Under the pieces are notes generated by a model, which was given only the letters and a program-made list of their open reading frames with translations, was not told where the DNA came from and searched no databases. From assembly GCA_003141315.1 (NCBI GenBank), contig PLLP01000014.1, positions 665 through 44,456 on the forward strand: a stretch of DNA of 43,792 nucleotides, written 5' to 3'. Below, piece by piece: positions 9,701 to 17,508 of this stretch. This stretch comes from Phycisphaerales bacterium. Lineage in GTDB: Bacteria; Planctomycetota; Phycisphaerae; Sedimentisphaerales; Anaerobacaceae. The position numbers and the translations under genes are program-made. Each line of letters opens with the position of its first letter. The stretch's first letter is position 1.

Positions 9701-9849
9701 GAAGCGGAGACTTGAATCGTGGGAAAATCCACGGACGGCAAATCACTTACAGGCAGAAGCCTGAAAGCGGCGATACCGAAAATCAGGATGCCGGCCATCA
9801 CGAGGGTGGTCATTACGGGACGATTTATGAAAAGAGATGTAAAATTCAT
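6751..9849 (-). CDS. RND multidrug efflux pump, inner-membrane transporter (AcrB/MdtB type)
   Basis: A 1032-aa HAE1-type RND transporter, the normal length. It starts with the typical NFTSLFINRPVMTTL helix, followed by a large periplasmic loop, a membrane block with the proton-relay pair Asp405-Asp406 (GFVVDDAIVMLEN), a second loop and a second membrane block ending near LYVTPVFYLYMEAF. It exports hydrophobic or amphiphilic compounds using the proton gradient, as a trimer bound to an adaptor and an outer-membrane channel. Those two partners are encoded immediately upstream (9861-10964 and 11012-12664), so this is the last gene of a complete tripartite operon. The adaptor gene ends 11 bases before the start. 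Overall sequence style is closest to the MdtB/MdtC branch. Drug specificity cannot be told. Confidence 0.93.
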   Translation of the reverse strand: MNFTSLFINRPVMTTLVMAGILIFGIAAFRLLPVSDLPSVDFPTIQVSASLPGASPQTMAAAVATPLERQFSTIAGIDSMSSTSVLGSTQITLQFTLSRNIDAAAQDVQAAIAQSQRQLPPDLPNPPTYQKVNPADQPILYLVLTSPTLPLSALDEYGETLMAQRISTVDGVAQVLVFGSQKYAVRIQLDPIALAARGIGIDEVSAAVQNGNVNLPTGVLYGAHRAFTVQATGQLNRAEDYRSLIVAYRNAAPVRLDEIGQVIDSVENDKVAAWYVNRDSQRRSIVLAIQRQPGTNTVQVADAVKNLLPTFRQQLPASVALNILYDRSAPIRASVKDVEFTLLLTLALVVMVIFIFLRNISATVIPSLTLPMSIIGTFVVMYVSNYSLDNLSLMALTLSVGFVVDDAIVMLENIVRHMEMGKPPMKAAIEGAKEVSFTIVSMTLSLAAVFIPIIFMGGLVGRLFREFSVTIGMAVLVSGFVALTLIPMLGSRFLRPPKTIHHGSIYQKSERVYGVMLGFYERTLNWVLDNRRKTMVFSAVILIGTFVLGAWIPKGFLPSEDRAQLFGFTEAAQDISYKSMFEHQKEIASILQDKPEIDSFMSSAGARGTLGGNSGTVFIRLKPRSQRKFSADELIQQWRSSLNSIPGVRTYLQNPPTIQIGGRLARSQYQFTLQSPDTDQLYKYAVIMEDKMRSLPGFLDVSSDLQIKNPQVNVNIQRDKAAAFGVTAEQVEDALYNAYGSRQISTILAPNNEYQVILESLPQYQLDPAVLSMLYIRSGNNQLVPLNAVADFTTGVGPLSINHQGQLPSVTISFNLKPGVSLGDAVNEINKLARTALPGTINTSFQGTAQAFQSSLKGLGLLLILAILVIYLVLGVLYESFIHPLTILSALPFAGFGALLTLLIFRTELSIYAFVGIIMLVGLVKKNGIMMIDFAIEAQRGGGKNPRDAIFQACLIRFRPIMMTTMAALMAGLPIAFGFGAGAESRRPLGLAVVGGLLFSQTLTLYVTPVFYLYMEAFRKRLRHTQPGTQAA

Positions 9850-9860
9850 TGCTGCCCGCC

Positions 9861-10964
9861 TTACTTATTATTCTGGTTTTTAATTTGCACTTTTGCCCCG
9901 GGGACAAGTCTAAGTTGCCCATCGGTGACAACTGTCTGCCCGGGCTGCAGCCCTTTTACGACACTTGCGCCTTCGACGATGCGGTTGACAGTGACGCCGG
10001 TCATTTCAACGGTATTGTCTGATTTGACAACATAGACGAACTGGCCTGACTGACTGTTCTGAACCGCCTGAGACGGTATGACAATGGCATTGGGTTCATT
10101 TGTTAAAGTAAGATTTACTTTGACAAACTGGCCCGGCCAGAGATTCTGTTTTTCATTTGCGAAAGTTGCCCGCAAAAGGATTGTTCCGGTGGTGGCGTCT
10201 ACCGCATTGTCAACGAAACTTAAGAAGCCCTGCTCCGGCTGAGATTTCTCGGAAGTGCCTGTGGCGGTAACATCTAATTTATTTTTGGACATATATTCTC
10301 TTATTTCCGGCAGGCTTTCCTGCCTGAACGAGAAAGTGACATAAATCGGGGTAATCTGCTTTATGGTTACGACCGTAATATCGTTTTCTTTAACAAGATT
10401 ACCCTGGTTTAAGAACAATTTGCCGATGACGCCGTCAATTGGCGAATGTATGGAGCAGTATTCGACCTGTAGAATCGCGTTATCTACAGAAGCCTTGTCG
10501 GCCTCAACGACGGCACGCAAGGCCTCGGCGGCGGTAGCGGCATTGTCATATACGTTTTGCGAGGCAAAACCTTTGTCGAGCAAGTCCTTCTGACGTTTGG
10601 TCTCGGTCTGGGCGTTTTTGAGCTGGACCTGGTCTTTGGCCAGATTAGCCTGCGCAAGTTTCAGAGCCGCATCGAAGGGCCGCGAGTCAATAGATAAAAG
10701 CAAGTCTCCCTTTTTGACCATCTGGCCTTCGGTAAAATGCACAGCAGTTAGTACGCCGGTTATCTGCGCTTTAAGTGAGACGCCGGCGTATTCCTCAACA
10801 GAGCCAAAGCCGCTAATCTGAACAGGGATGGTTTTTTGCTCGGCTGCAACTGCTAAAACGGGCACGGCCTGGTTTTCCGCAGCGGGCGGCGATTTTTTCG
10901 AACAGCCAACAAGAAGAAGAGAAACAATAGTAACGAGACCGAACCACCTTAACAATCGAGTCAT
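9861..10964 (-). CDS. RND efflux periplasmic adaptor (membrane fusion lipoprotein)
   Basis: A 367-aa HlyD/MdtA-type adaptor. The N-terminus has a lipoprotein signal with lipobox LLVG-Cys21, so it is probably anchored in the inner membrane by lipid. Next come the beta-barrel and lipoyl segments (VSLKAQITGVLTAVHFTEGQ), a coiled-coil hairpin rich in Ala/Gln/Lys (near 90-165), the second lipoyl half (CSIHSPIDGVIGKL) and a C-terminal membrane-proximal domain (IPSQAVQNSQSGQFVYVV). It bridges the pump encoded next with the outer-membrane channel encoded upstream. AGGTGA lies shortly before the ATG. The gene sits between its two partners in the same orientation. Confidence 0.9.
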   Translation of the reverse strand: MTRLLRWFGLVTIVSLLLVGCSKKSPPAAENQAVPVLAVAAEQKTIPVQISGFGSVEEYAGVSLKAQITGVLTAVHFTEGQMVKKGDLLLSIDSRPFDAALKLAQANLAKDQVQLKNAQTETKRQKDLLDKGFASQNVYDNAATAAEALRAVVEADKASVDNAILQVEYCSIHSPIDGVIGKLFLNQGNLVKENDITVVTIKQITPIYVTFSFRQESLPEIREYMSKNKLDVTATGTSEKSQPEQGFLSFVDNAVDATTGTILLRATFANEKQNLWPGQFVKVNLTLTNEPNAIVIPSQAVQNSQSGQFVYVVKSDNTVEMTGVTVNRIVEGASVVKGLQPGQTVVTDGQLRLVPGAKVQIKNQNNK

Positions 10965-11011
10965 AAATCACCTGTATTTACGCTATTTCTTATCCAGTAA
11001 TGACAAAAATA

Positions 11012-12664
11012 TTACTTCAGGGAATAAGTATCAGACAATTTAACACTCTCCCTGCCCGGGCTTGCAATGCCCCGCCTTTCGAGTAGAGACCCTTCAAGCC
11101 GATAAAGTTCGATATAAGCCTTGATATGATTGACAACAGCCTGCGCCTCCGCAATCCGGCTTGCGAGAAAATCCCGCTGCGCCTGTGCAATAAGCAGAGA
11201 AGTAGAGCTGCCAACCTTGAATTTTTCGGTTTCAATCTGAAGTTTTTCTTCCTGGAGTTTTCGGCTTGCAGTCGTGGCGGTCACCTGCTGGCCGGCATGA
11301 ATAATTTCAAGATAAGCGTTCCTTACATCAACCTCGACTAATTGTGAGAGGTTATTAATCGACTCGTGTGCCTGGTCGCGGCTGACACGGGCCCTGATAT
11401 TTTGTGCCTGTGCGCTGCGATTGAGGAAAGGATATTCGAAAATAATGCCGCCCGTAACGTCATAATTATTTTTGTTTCTGATGCCGTCTATGGATTTGGC
11501 GAACGAATCAGCGTAGCCGGTTCTGCCGAGGGTTATAAAGACGTCAAGCTGCGGGAGCAGCCCGTTTCTGGTCTTGACAACTTCAAGCTCGTCTCGCTGC
11601 CAGAGGAGTCTGGCCTGGTTCAGTTCCGGCCGCATCTGCCTCGCAAGGGCTGCGTGGGTTTCGACATCAACCAATTGCTCCGTCGGATTTTCAGGAGCGG
11701 TTTGAAGGACTATTTGCCTGTCCCAGAGATTGGTTCCGGGCGGATTAACCAGCCGGAGAAGATTTAATTTAGTCTTGGCGAGGGCGCTTTGAGCATTGAT
11801 AAGGTCTTCCTGTCTCAAGGCAAGCTCAGCCTGTGCCCCTACCAGTTCGCTTTTTGACAGGTCGCCGACTGATATACGCTCCTTTGTTTCATCCAGCTGT
11901 CTTTGTGCAATTTCGAGAGATTGATTAACGATGTCAATCTGCTCTTCCGCGAGGGCGTAATCCCAGTAAGTCTCCTCAATCTGTGCAACGAGATTTTCCA
12001 CGAAACCTCGCAGTTCGTATTGTGAAGTTTTCGTATCGAGCCGGGCCTGCTCAACCGAAGCAAGATTTACGGAAGTGCCAAAACCTCTAAGCAAAGATTG
12101 TGTAACGCCGAGGCCTGCACGAGTGGTGACAAACGGCTGGTTCAGGAATGAACCGCTGAGGTCATTAGTGCTGCCATCGAGCGAGAGAGTCGTTCCCGTC
12201 GGGAAAAATTCACTGATGCCGACATTGGCAGACAAGTCATTAGTCAGCGAAGAAAATGACCCCAAACCCGGACGAGGAATCGTCTGGGACTGCGTTCGAC
12301 TTTTGGAAAGGCTGGCGGTTATATCGGGGTCAAAAACAGAAAGCTGCTGCTCTTCGAGAGTCCGGCTGATTTGGGGATTAAACTGCTGAACAATCAGTGA
12401 CTTGTTGTTCTTAAGGGCAATCAGCGTCGCCTGTGTTACGGTGATTTTCAGGGTATTATCCTGAACAGCAGGAGATATGCCGGCTGTATTAGGCTCGCCT
12501 GCCGGCACAGCACTGGTTTTCGCTGGAGCGGCGCTGGGTTCAGGCCTGAGAGGGCCAACATAGTCCTGCGAACTGGCTGCATCGAAATTGCTGCACGAGA
12601 AAAGAGCAAGACAGGATGCAAGAACTAAAACAAGCTTCGCTGAATTCCAACACCTGCCTAACAC
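11012..12664 (-). CDS. TolC-family outer-membrane efflux lipoprotein
   Basis: A 550-aa outer-membrane factor with two internally repeated OEP domains (long helices around 215-330 and 430-525) typical of TolC/OprM channels. The signal peptide ends in lipobox LFS-Cys24. A GTG start at 12664 is chosen because AAGGAG (12672-12677 on the minus strand) lies seven bases before it; the nearby ATG is out of frame. It is the first gene of the efflux operon and supplies the exit duct for the adaptor and pump encoded downstream. The Ala/Pro/Ser-rich stretch at 30-65 is probably a linker. It ends 47 bases before the adaptor start. Confidence 0.9.
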   Translation of the reverse strand: MLGRCWNSAKLVLVLASCLALFSCSNFDAASSQDYVGPLRPEPSAAPAKTSAVPAGEPNTAGISPAVQDNTLKITVTQATLIALKNNKSLIVQQFNPQISRTLEEQQLSVFDPDITASLSKSRTQSQTIPRPGLGSFSSLTNDLSANVGISEFFPTGTTLSLDGSTNDLSGSFLNQPFVTTRAGLGVTQSLLRGFGTSVNLASVEQARLDTKTSQYELRGFVENLVAQIEETYWDYALAEEQIDIVNQSLEIAQRQLDETKERISVGDLSKSELVGAQAELALRQEDLINAQSALAKTKLNLLRLVNPPGTNLWDRQIVLQTAPENPTEQLVDVETHAALARQMRPELNQARLLWQRDELEVVKTRNGLLPQLDVFITLGRTGYADSFAKSIDGIRNKNNYDVTGGIIFEYPFLNRSAQAQNIRARVSRDQAHESINNLSQLVEVDVRNAYLEIIHAGQQVTATTASRKLQEEKLQIETEKFKVGSSTSLLIAQAQRDFLASRIAEAQAVVNHIKAYIELYRLEGSLLERRGIASPGRESVKLSDTYSLK

Positions 12665-12746
12665 CCATTTGCTCCTTGTATTACTTATAAAAGCTCATCA
12701 GGATTTAGCCCGATGGTCTGATTAGCCACTAAGCCTCATTTCCAAT

Positions 12747-12775
12747 ATAATACAGCATTTGTCATTGGAATTCAA
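12747..12775 (-). promoter_or_regulatory. Promoter of the RND efflux operon
   Basis: On the minus strand: TTGAAT (12775-12770), a 17-base spacer and TATTAT (12752-12747). Both boxes are close to consensus and spacing is ideal. Transcription would start near 12740 and leave a leader of about 76 nt before the GTG start. Confidence 0.6.
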
Positions 12776-13003
12776 CCCTTTTAGTTGTTTTTCAAAGATT
12801 GTTCAGCTTAACAAGTCAAAAGGCAAGAATTTTCCGGCCTATCAACAATTTATTGTTAAAAATGAGAATAGAGACAGCTGGCCAACAAAACAGTTTTGAC
12901 TTGCGGCGGTTGGTGGCGTTTCGCTTGGTACGAGAGGATAGAAACCAACAGACTTTGGCGGACACCGGCGAACGGGCGATTCATCATCGAATGATAACAA
13001 AAA
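12776..13003. other. Intergenic region without a recognised gene
   Basis: Together with the promoter region this makes about 340 bases between the TolC-like gene and tRNA-Ser. I see no gene. It contains an 11-base match to the sarcin-ricin loop of 23S rRNA (12928-12938), discussed among the rejected items. Confidence 0.4.
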
Positions 13004-13094
13004 CGGAGTGGGTGGGATTCGAACCCACGGTGCGGGAATTAACCCGCACGACGATTTAGCAAACCGTTGCCTTCAGCCGCTCAGCCACCACTCC
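13004..13094 (-). tRNA. tRNA-Ser, anticodon GCT
   Basis: Read on the minus strand. The acceptor arms GGAGTGG and CCACTCC pair over seven bases. The anticodon stem ACGGT/ATCGT encloses loop TTGCTAA with anticodon GCT (13058-13060), which reads AGC/AGU. A long variable arm (GTGCGGG/CCCGCAC) marks a class II tRNA, and the T loop is GTTCGAATC. The discriminator base is G (13004), as expected for serine. CCA is not encoded. Confidence 0.95.
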
Positions 13095-13420
13095 AAATCA
13101 TCAATCAGAGAACTTTTAGTTAAAAATAAATTTCACTAACTTTACATAAATCGGCCCTATATTGCAAGAAGATAAAAGGCAAAAATTACCTGTCATTGTT
13201 CCGATTTCCCGATACCGCTGCCAAATTTATCAGGACTTCTCGGCCTTACAGGATATTTATGCACCATGTAATATATTGATTGACTTTTCGGCGGATAGAA
13301 TTATCCTGTTGTTCTTTAAAAAGAATGACGGAGAGGCAGTTTAGGCGTCTTATATTAACTATTGGAAAGGAAAGTTCCAAAATTGCGGGAACAAAACAGC
13401 GAAAATTGAAAGGTTAAAAT
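13095..13420. other. Intergenic region upstream of the porin
   Basis: About 325 bases. It holds the porin promoter candidate and a 60-codon open frame (13162-13344) with no start signal or recognisable product. I see no other feature. Confidence 0.4.
13280..13307 (+). promoter_or_regulatory. Possible porin promoter
   Basis: TTGACT (13280-13285), a 16-base spacer and TATCCT (13302-13307). The -35 is good and the -10 four of six. The leader would be about 105 nt. Confidence 0.4.
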
Positions 13421-14845
13421 ATGTTTGCCAGAAAAGTTTTATTAGCAATCGCAGTTTTTATGTTTTTGTGCGGCATTAGCCGGGCCGCTTCGGAGGATAA
13501 GGCAAGCGCGCTCGAAAAGGAAAATGCCCAGTTGCGGCAGCGTGTCGATAATCTCGAAAAGAAGGTGGATGACCTTACAAAAATGATGGAGGCGAAGTCG
13601 CAGCCGGCCAGTCCTGCAGAACCCAATAAGTCTGCGGCGCCTGCCAAATCCGCAGGGCAAGTCAAACCTGAAGGGCAGGCTTCATCGCAGACAAAGTTGA
13701 GCGATGAAGATGTCAAAAAAATTCTCGCGAGTCTCAAGCAGAACGAAAATAAAAAGAACGTTTTTTCGAATCTCGATGTTGAGCTGTATGGTATGATTAA
13801 ACTCGATGCTGCTTACGATTCATCGAAAACCAGCGTCGGCAATTATGCCCAGTGGGTCGAGAACGAAAATAAGAATGACCACGACAGCCAGTTTTCGATG
13901 ACGCCGAAACAGACGCGAATAGATATGAAGATTAACGGCCCGGCGAATGACGAATTCAGGACAAGCGGACTTGTCGAGATAGATTTCTACGGAACAGATG
14001 CCGGTGAGAACAAGGCGGGTATCCTGCTTCGGCACGCGTATATGCAGTTCGATTGGCCGAAAGACCGCTTCAGCATTCTTGCCGGTCAGACGAGCGACCT
14101 TATATCGCCGCTGTTTCCATCGACTCTGAACTACACGGTGAATTGGTGGGTGGGCAATATTGGATATAGAAGGCCGCAAATTCGCTTTACAAAAATTTAT
14201 GCACTCGACAAGGATGTTGACTGGACTATTGCGGGCGCCCTGGTTCGCACGATTGGAAGTGCCACAAACGATTTCACGACTGATGCGGGCAAGGCAAGCG
14301 GGATGCCGGGCTTGCAGGCGAGAACCGCACTAAAGTTCCCGTTCTTTGGCGACAAGCCTACCGAGGTCGGTTTTTCCAGCCACTGGGCAAAGGAAGAACT
14401 TGATACCAACTCTTACGGCCAGCATAAAAATTTTTACAGCTGGTCATATAACATTGATATAACGCAGCCTGTCAATAAGTGGCTTGCATTCAAGGGTGAA
14501 TTATTTACAGGCCAGGATTTAAGCACATATCTTGGCGGCATCGGTCAGGGTGTCAATACGAAGACCAATAAAGAAATCGGCAGCAAAGGCGGGTGGATTG
14601 CGGCATCATTAGGGCCATGGGATAAATGGAATTTTAATTTAGGCGCGGGAGTTGACACGGCCTGCAAAGATGACGTCGATACCGGCGGCAGGACGTTAAA
14701 CCGCAATGTGTTCGGCAATATGATTTATTCATTCGATAAGAACGCCAAGGTCGGCCTGGAACTATCTCACTGGCGAACCGAATATAAAGGGCCGGGCGGC
14801 GCAGAAGACTTGCGAGCCCAGATGTCTTTTATGTATAACTTTTAG
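13421..14845 (+). CDS. Outer-membrane porin (DcaP-like)
   Basis: A 474-aa secreted beta-barrel protein. The signal peptide covers about 24 residues and ends in SRAA. Next comes a heptad-like coiled coil (near 28-62), as in DcaP-type trimeric porins, then an Ala/Pro/Lys-rich linker. From about residue 115 the protein alternates amphipathic strands (VELYGMIKLDAAYDSS, RTSGLVEIDFYG, YMQFDWPKDRFSILAGQ) and closes with a terminal Phe (SFMYNF), the usual outer-membrane insertion signal. DcaP relatives take up small organic acids or similar solutes; the substrate here is unknown. It is monocistronic, with its own promoter candidate upstream. Confidence 0.75.
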   Translation: MFARKVLLAIAVFMFLCGISRAASEDKASALEKENAQLRQRVDNLEKKVDDLTKMMEAKSQPASPAEPNKSAAPAKSAGQVKPEGQASSQTKLSDEDVKKILASLKQNENKKNVFSNLDVELYGMIKLDAAYDSSKTSVGNYAQWVENENKNDHDSQFSMTPKQTRIDMKINGPANDEFRTSGLVEIDFYGTDAGENKAGILLRHAYMQFDWPKDRFSILAGQTSDLISPLFPSTLNYTVNWWVGNIGYRRPQIRFTKIYALDKDVDWTIAGALVRTIGSATNDFTTDAGKASGMPGLQARTALKFPFFGDKPTEVGFSSHWAKEELDTNSYGQHKNFYSWSYNIDITQPVNKWLAFKGELFTGQDLSTYLGGIGQGVNTKTNKEIGSKGGWIAASLGPWDKWNFNLGAGVDTACKDDVDTGGRTLNRNVFGNMIYSFDKNAKVGLELSHWRTEYKGPGGAEDLRAQMSFMYNF

Positions 14846-14961
14846 ACGTGCAGATATTATTTGCTGATTTTCAATCTGCAGCAGGAATACAAGCGATATG
14901 CGGCAAATAGTTATGTACTTTGCGAAGCCGGAATCGAAATGACGAAAGAAAGTGGGCCGGA

Positions 14962-15540
14962 TTAGTAAATTATTGCGGTCGCTTCTTCAATTTTTCTAAT
15001 TACCTCGGTGATATTGCCCGGCTCGGAAATAATGCCATCGAAACCTTTGTGCAGCAGGGCGGTTGATTCGGCGGGCCCGAGATTTTTTGCAATGGCGATG
15101 ATTTTTATCGTCTGAAGCTCTTCGCTTGAGCGGATAGTCTTGCAGATATCGCCGGCGTCGATGCCGTCAGCCGACAAATTTATCAAAAGGACATGCGGCG
15201 CAAACTTTTGTGCGGTGACGCCTGTTTCGAAATTGCTTTTAACTACCTGTGTCTCGTAATCCGCTTTTGTCTGGAGTATGTTGGCGAGGGTCTGCGAGGC
15301 TTGGCCGTTGCTGTCAACAATAAGCACTCTGATTTTGCCGAGAGGCACAAGGTCTGTCGGCATATCGTGAGCTTTCATAAAACGGATAAGTTCGTTCACC
15401 GGTATGCGGCGGTCCTTGCTGCCTGGGATACGGTATCCCTTTAGTTGCCCGCTGTCGAACCACTTCGAGACTGTTCGTGGGGCTACGTTGCATATCCTTG
15501 CAACGTCACCTGTCGTCAGGACGTTCTTACCCTTTGCCAT
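14962..15540 (-). CDS. Excisionase/MerR-type HTH fused to a degenerate receiver domain
   Basis: A 192-aa two-domain regulator. Residues 7-57 form an excisionase/MerR-like winged HTH (TTGDVARICNVAPRTVSKW, then RRIPVNELIRFM). Residues 70-190 have the alternating beta-alpha pattern of a response-regulator receiver (RVLIVDSNGQ, HVLLINLSADG, IKIIAIAK, GFDGIISEP). The acidic Asp76 is kept, but the phosphoacceptor position is Asn121, the conserved Thr/Ser is Ala, and the conserved Lys is Glu173. The domain therefore probably does not accept phosphate in the usual way and may be constitutively active or sense another signal. HTH-receiver fusions of this order are frequent in planctomycetes; their targets are mostly unknown. 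AAGGG lies before the ATG. Confidence 0.75.
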   Translation of the reverse strand: MAKGKNVLTTGDVARICNVAPRTVSKWFDSGQLKGYRIPGSKDRRIPVNELIRFMKAHDMPTDLVPLGKIRVLIVDSNGQASQTLANILQTKADYETQVVKSNFETGVTAQKFAPHVLLINLSADGIDAGDICKTIRSSEELQTIKIIAIAKNLGPAESTALLHKGFDGIISEPGNITEVIRKIEEATAIIY

Positions 15541-15802
15541 TTTTAAACCCTTATAAACAGACTGTGGTTTATGACACTTCTCTTTCGGCCTACTATCGGC
15601 CTCTGTTTAGCTCAAAAACTGAATTTATAAATTCTTCAACACTGCCGATGTATGTGTTTTCGGCAGGTCCTATAAGCAGGAATTTATTCCTGCAAAGAAT
15701 GCATTAACAAAATCCAACAACCTTCATTACCTTTCAATACGGCGCATTTAATCTTCTTAAAAATGTGCCCGGCACAGTTTTTTTTGATTTATAGTCCTTA
15801 AG
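15541..15802. other. Intergenic region with two hairpins
   Basis: The region between the divergent regulator and aminotransferase genes, about 345 bases in full. Two inverted repeats are close together: TGCCGA (15643-15648) with TCGGCA (15660-15665), and GCAGGAA (15676-15682) with TTCCTGC (15687-15693). Neither is followed by a T-run. They could be operators or leader hairpins of the HTH gene. Confidence 0.35.
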
Positions 15803-15830
15803 TTGCAATATTTACCACTATGCCTATAAT
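15803..15830 (+). promoter_or_regulatory. Promoter of the DegT aminotransferase gene
   Basis: TTGCAA (15803-15808), a 16-base spacer and a perfect TATAAT (15825-15830). Transcription would start near 15837, which excludes the in-frame ATG at 15820 and supports the start at 15886. Confidence 0.65.
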
Positions 15831-15885
15831 GTATACGAGCCAGTGTGTTAAATGTGTGGATTTATGTTTTTTAAAGAACGGAATT

Positions 15886-17007
15886 ATGAAAATACACTTA
15901 TCCAGGCCTGATATTACGGAAAAAGAAATAGAGGCGGTTTGTTCTGTTCTTCGCAGCCCGAACCTTTCGCTCGGGCCGAAGGTGCCGGAGTTCGAGCAGG
16001 CAGCGGCGGATTACGTTGGTAGAAAAAGGGCTGTTGCCGTAAATTCCGGTACGAGCGGCCTGTATCTTTGTATGCTCGCTTCAGGTATCGCAGAGGGCGA
16101 TGAGGTGATTACAACGCCATTTACCTTTATCGCAACTGTAAATTGCATCCTGATGGCAGGAGCGACGCCTATATTTGTGGATATTGACCCGGACAATCTC
16201 AACATCGACCCCGCAGGGATTGAGAAAAAGATTACCAAAAAGACGAAGGCGATTTTGCCTGTCGAGGTTTTCGGCAGTCCTGCCAATTTCGATAAAGTTT
16301 GCCAAATTGCCCAAAAACATAATCTGCCCGTTATTGAAGACAGCTGCGAAGCTCTTGGTTCCAGGCTCAACGGCAAAAAGGCAGGCACGTTCGGGAAAAT
16401 GAGCGTTTTTGGCTGTTATCCGAATAAACAGATTACTACCGGCGAAGGCGGTCTGATTCTTACCGATGACGACAGCCTTGCAGATACGTGCATCTCGCTT
16501 CGCAACCAGGGCCGCTCAAAGCAGGGCGGCTGGCTCGCACATGAGAGGCTCGGCTTCAATTTCCGTCTCAGCGACATCAATTGCGCAATGGGTATCGTTC
16601 AGCTTTCGCGTATCGAAGAGATAAAAGCCAAACGCAGCCAGGCGGCGAAGTGGTATCAGGAAATCCTCGCTGATGAAAAACGGCTTGTTGTGCCGGCAGA
16701 ACCAGCAGGCTGCGATATAAGCTGGTTTGTCTTTGTCGCAAGGCTGACTGAAAAATATACACTGCAGCAGCGTAATTCGATTCTTGAGGCGATGCTTGCC
16801 GAGGGCATACAGGTGAGTAATTATTTCCCGCCGGTGCATTTGCAACCCTTTATCGTCGACAAATGGGGCTATAAAAAAGGCGATTTTCCAATCACAGAGG
16901 CCGTTAGCGAGAGAACTATAGCGCTTCCGTTCTATAATAACCTCAAAAAGGACGATGTGGCGGAGGTTTGCAAACAACTCAAAAAAATCCTCAATAAACA
17001 ATCATAG
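15886..17007 (+). CDS. DegT/DnrJ/EryC1 sugar aminotransferase
   Basis: A 373-aa PLP-dependent aminotransferase of the DegT/ArnB/PglE family, which aminates nucleotide-linked keto-sugars for surface polysaccharides. The PLP lysine is Lys181 (PNKQITTGEGG) and Asp152 (PVIEDSCEALGS) would bind the pyridine nitrogen. NSGTSGLY near 53-60 contacts the phosphate. The start MKIHLSRPDI is the family's usual beginning; longer frames from 15820 would start upstream of the predicted transcript. A nucleotide-sugar dehydrogenase at 21284-22927 could act in the same kind of pathway, but the genes are not linked in an operon. Confidence 0.9.
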   Translation: MKIHLSRPDITEKEIEAVCSVLRSPNLSLGPKVPEFEQAAADYVGRKRAVAVNSGTSGLYLCMLASGIAEGDEVITTPFTFIATVNCILMAGATPIFVDIDPDNLNIDPAGIEKKITKKTKAILPVEVFGSPANFDKVCQIAQKHNLPVIEDSCEALGSRLNGKKAGTFGKMSVFGCYPNKQITTGEGGLILTDDDSLADTCISLRNQGRSKQGGWLAHERLGFNFRLSDINCAMGIVQLSRIEEIKAKRSQAAKWYQEILADEKRLVVPAEPAGCDISWFVFVARLTEKYTLQQRNSILEAMLAEGIQVSNYFPPVHLQPFIVDKWGYKKGDFPITEAVSERTIALPFYNNLKKDDVAEVCKQLKKILNKQS

Positions 17008-17012
17008 GCAAT

Positions 17013-17040
17013 TTGTATTTAAGCCTTTTTTTGTTATACT
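17013..17040 (+). promoter_or_regulatory. Possible promoter of the small membrane protein gene
   Basis: TTGTAT (17013-17018), a 16-base spacer and TATACT (17035-17040), just after the aminotransferase stop. The leader would be about 109 nt. Confidence 0.45.
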
Positions 17041-17155
17041 TTCGTTAGAGAGAAAGTTTCTGACGAGGTCAGCATCGCAACTTACAAAATTCAGAATTTG
17101 TTTTGTTCGGCGCAGGGTGTTCGTCTATAAGTGTTGGATTAGAAGGAGGGTCGGA

Positions 17156-17425
17156 ATGTTCAGTTTGAGGGCGAAGTTTGTAATTCTGCTGATTGTATAT
17201 TTTGCAGGTTTTGCGACTGCAATTTATATGCTTGCCCCGACTGCGCAGCCAGCCGTCGGCGGGGAGCAGACAGCGTCCGTTGCAGGCGGATTCGACCAGG
17301 GCCAGTTTGTTCAATCGCTGAATTCCGGCCTGCACAAAGCTGTCGCGGTCACAAAAGCCGCTGCAAAAGATGCTGGCAGCTACATCCGGCAGAAACTTGA
17401 TGAAACAAACCGGAATAGTAAGTAG
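17156..17425 (+). CDS. Small single-pass membrane protein
   Basis: An 89-aa protein of unknown function. The start at 17156 is supported by a strong AAGGAGGG (17143-17150) five bases upstream; an open frame reaching back to 16955 crosses the end of the aminotransferase gene and is rejected. Residues 7-28 form one hydrophobic helix (FVILLIVYFAGFATAIYML). The remainder is polar and Ala-rich, ending in a charged amphipathic helix (SYIRQKLDETNRNSK). The N-terminal Arg/Lys favour the N-terminus inside and the tail in the periplasm. No family is recognised. Confidence 0.7.
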   Translation: MFSLRAKFVILLIVYFAGFATAIYMLAPTAQPAVGGEQTASVAGGFDQGQFVQSLNSGLHKAVAVTKAAAKDAGSYIRQKLDETNRNSK

Positions 17426-17455
17426 CGTAGAGCGTGAGGCAGAGAGGATAAATTC

Positions 17456-17482
17456 ATAATTTCAAATTTGAAATTTCAAATT
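17456..17482. repeat. AT-rich palindromic repeat
   Basis: AATTTCAAATTTGAAATT is a perfect 18-base palindrome, followed by another TTCAAATT. The same style of AATTC/TTCAAA words recurs at 28603-28668 and 41224-41268, always between genes. Confidence 0.5.
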
Positions 17483-17508
17483 GCTAAAACCGTACTCATT
17501 CTTTGATT

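Noticed and set aside
12928-12938. GTACGAGAGGA, identical to 11 bases of the 23S rRNA sarcin-ricin loop, near tRNA-Ser
   Set aside because: Flanks do not align convincingly with 23S rRNA and the expected closing stem is not there; an 11-base match can occur by chance.
13162-13344. 60-codon open frame upstream of the porin
   Set aside because: No start signal, no recognisable domain, and it overlaps the porin promoter candidate.
15820-15885. Upstream ATG as start of the DegT aminotransferase
   Set aside because: It lies upstream of the predicted transcription start, and the extra residues are not part of the family.
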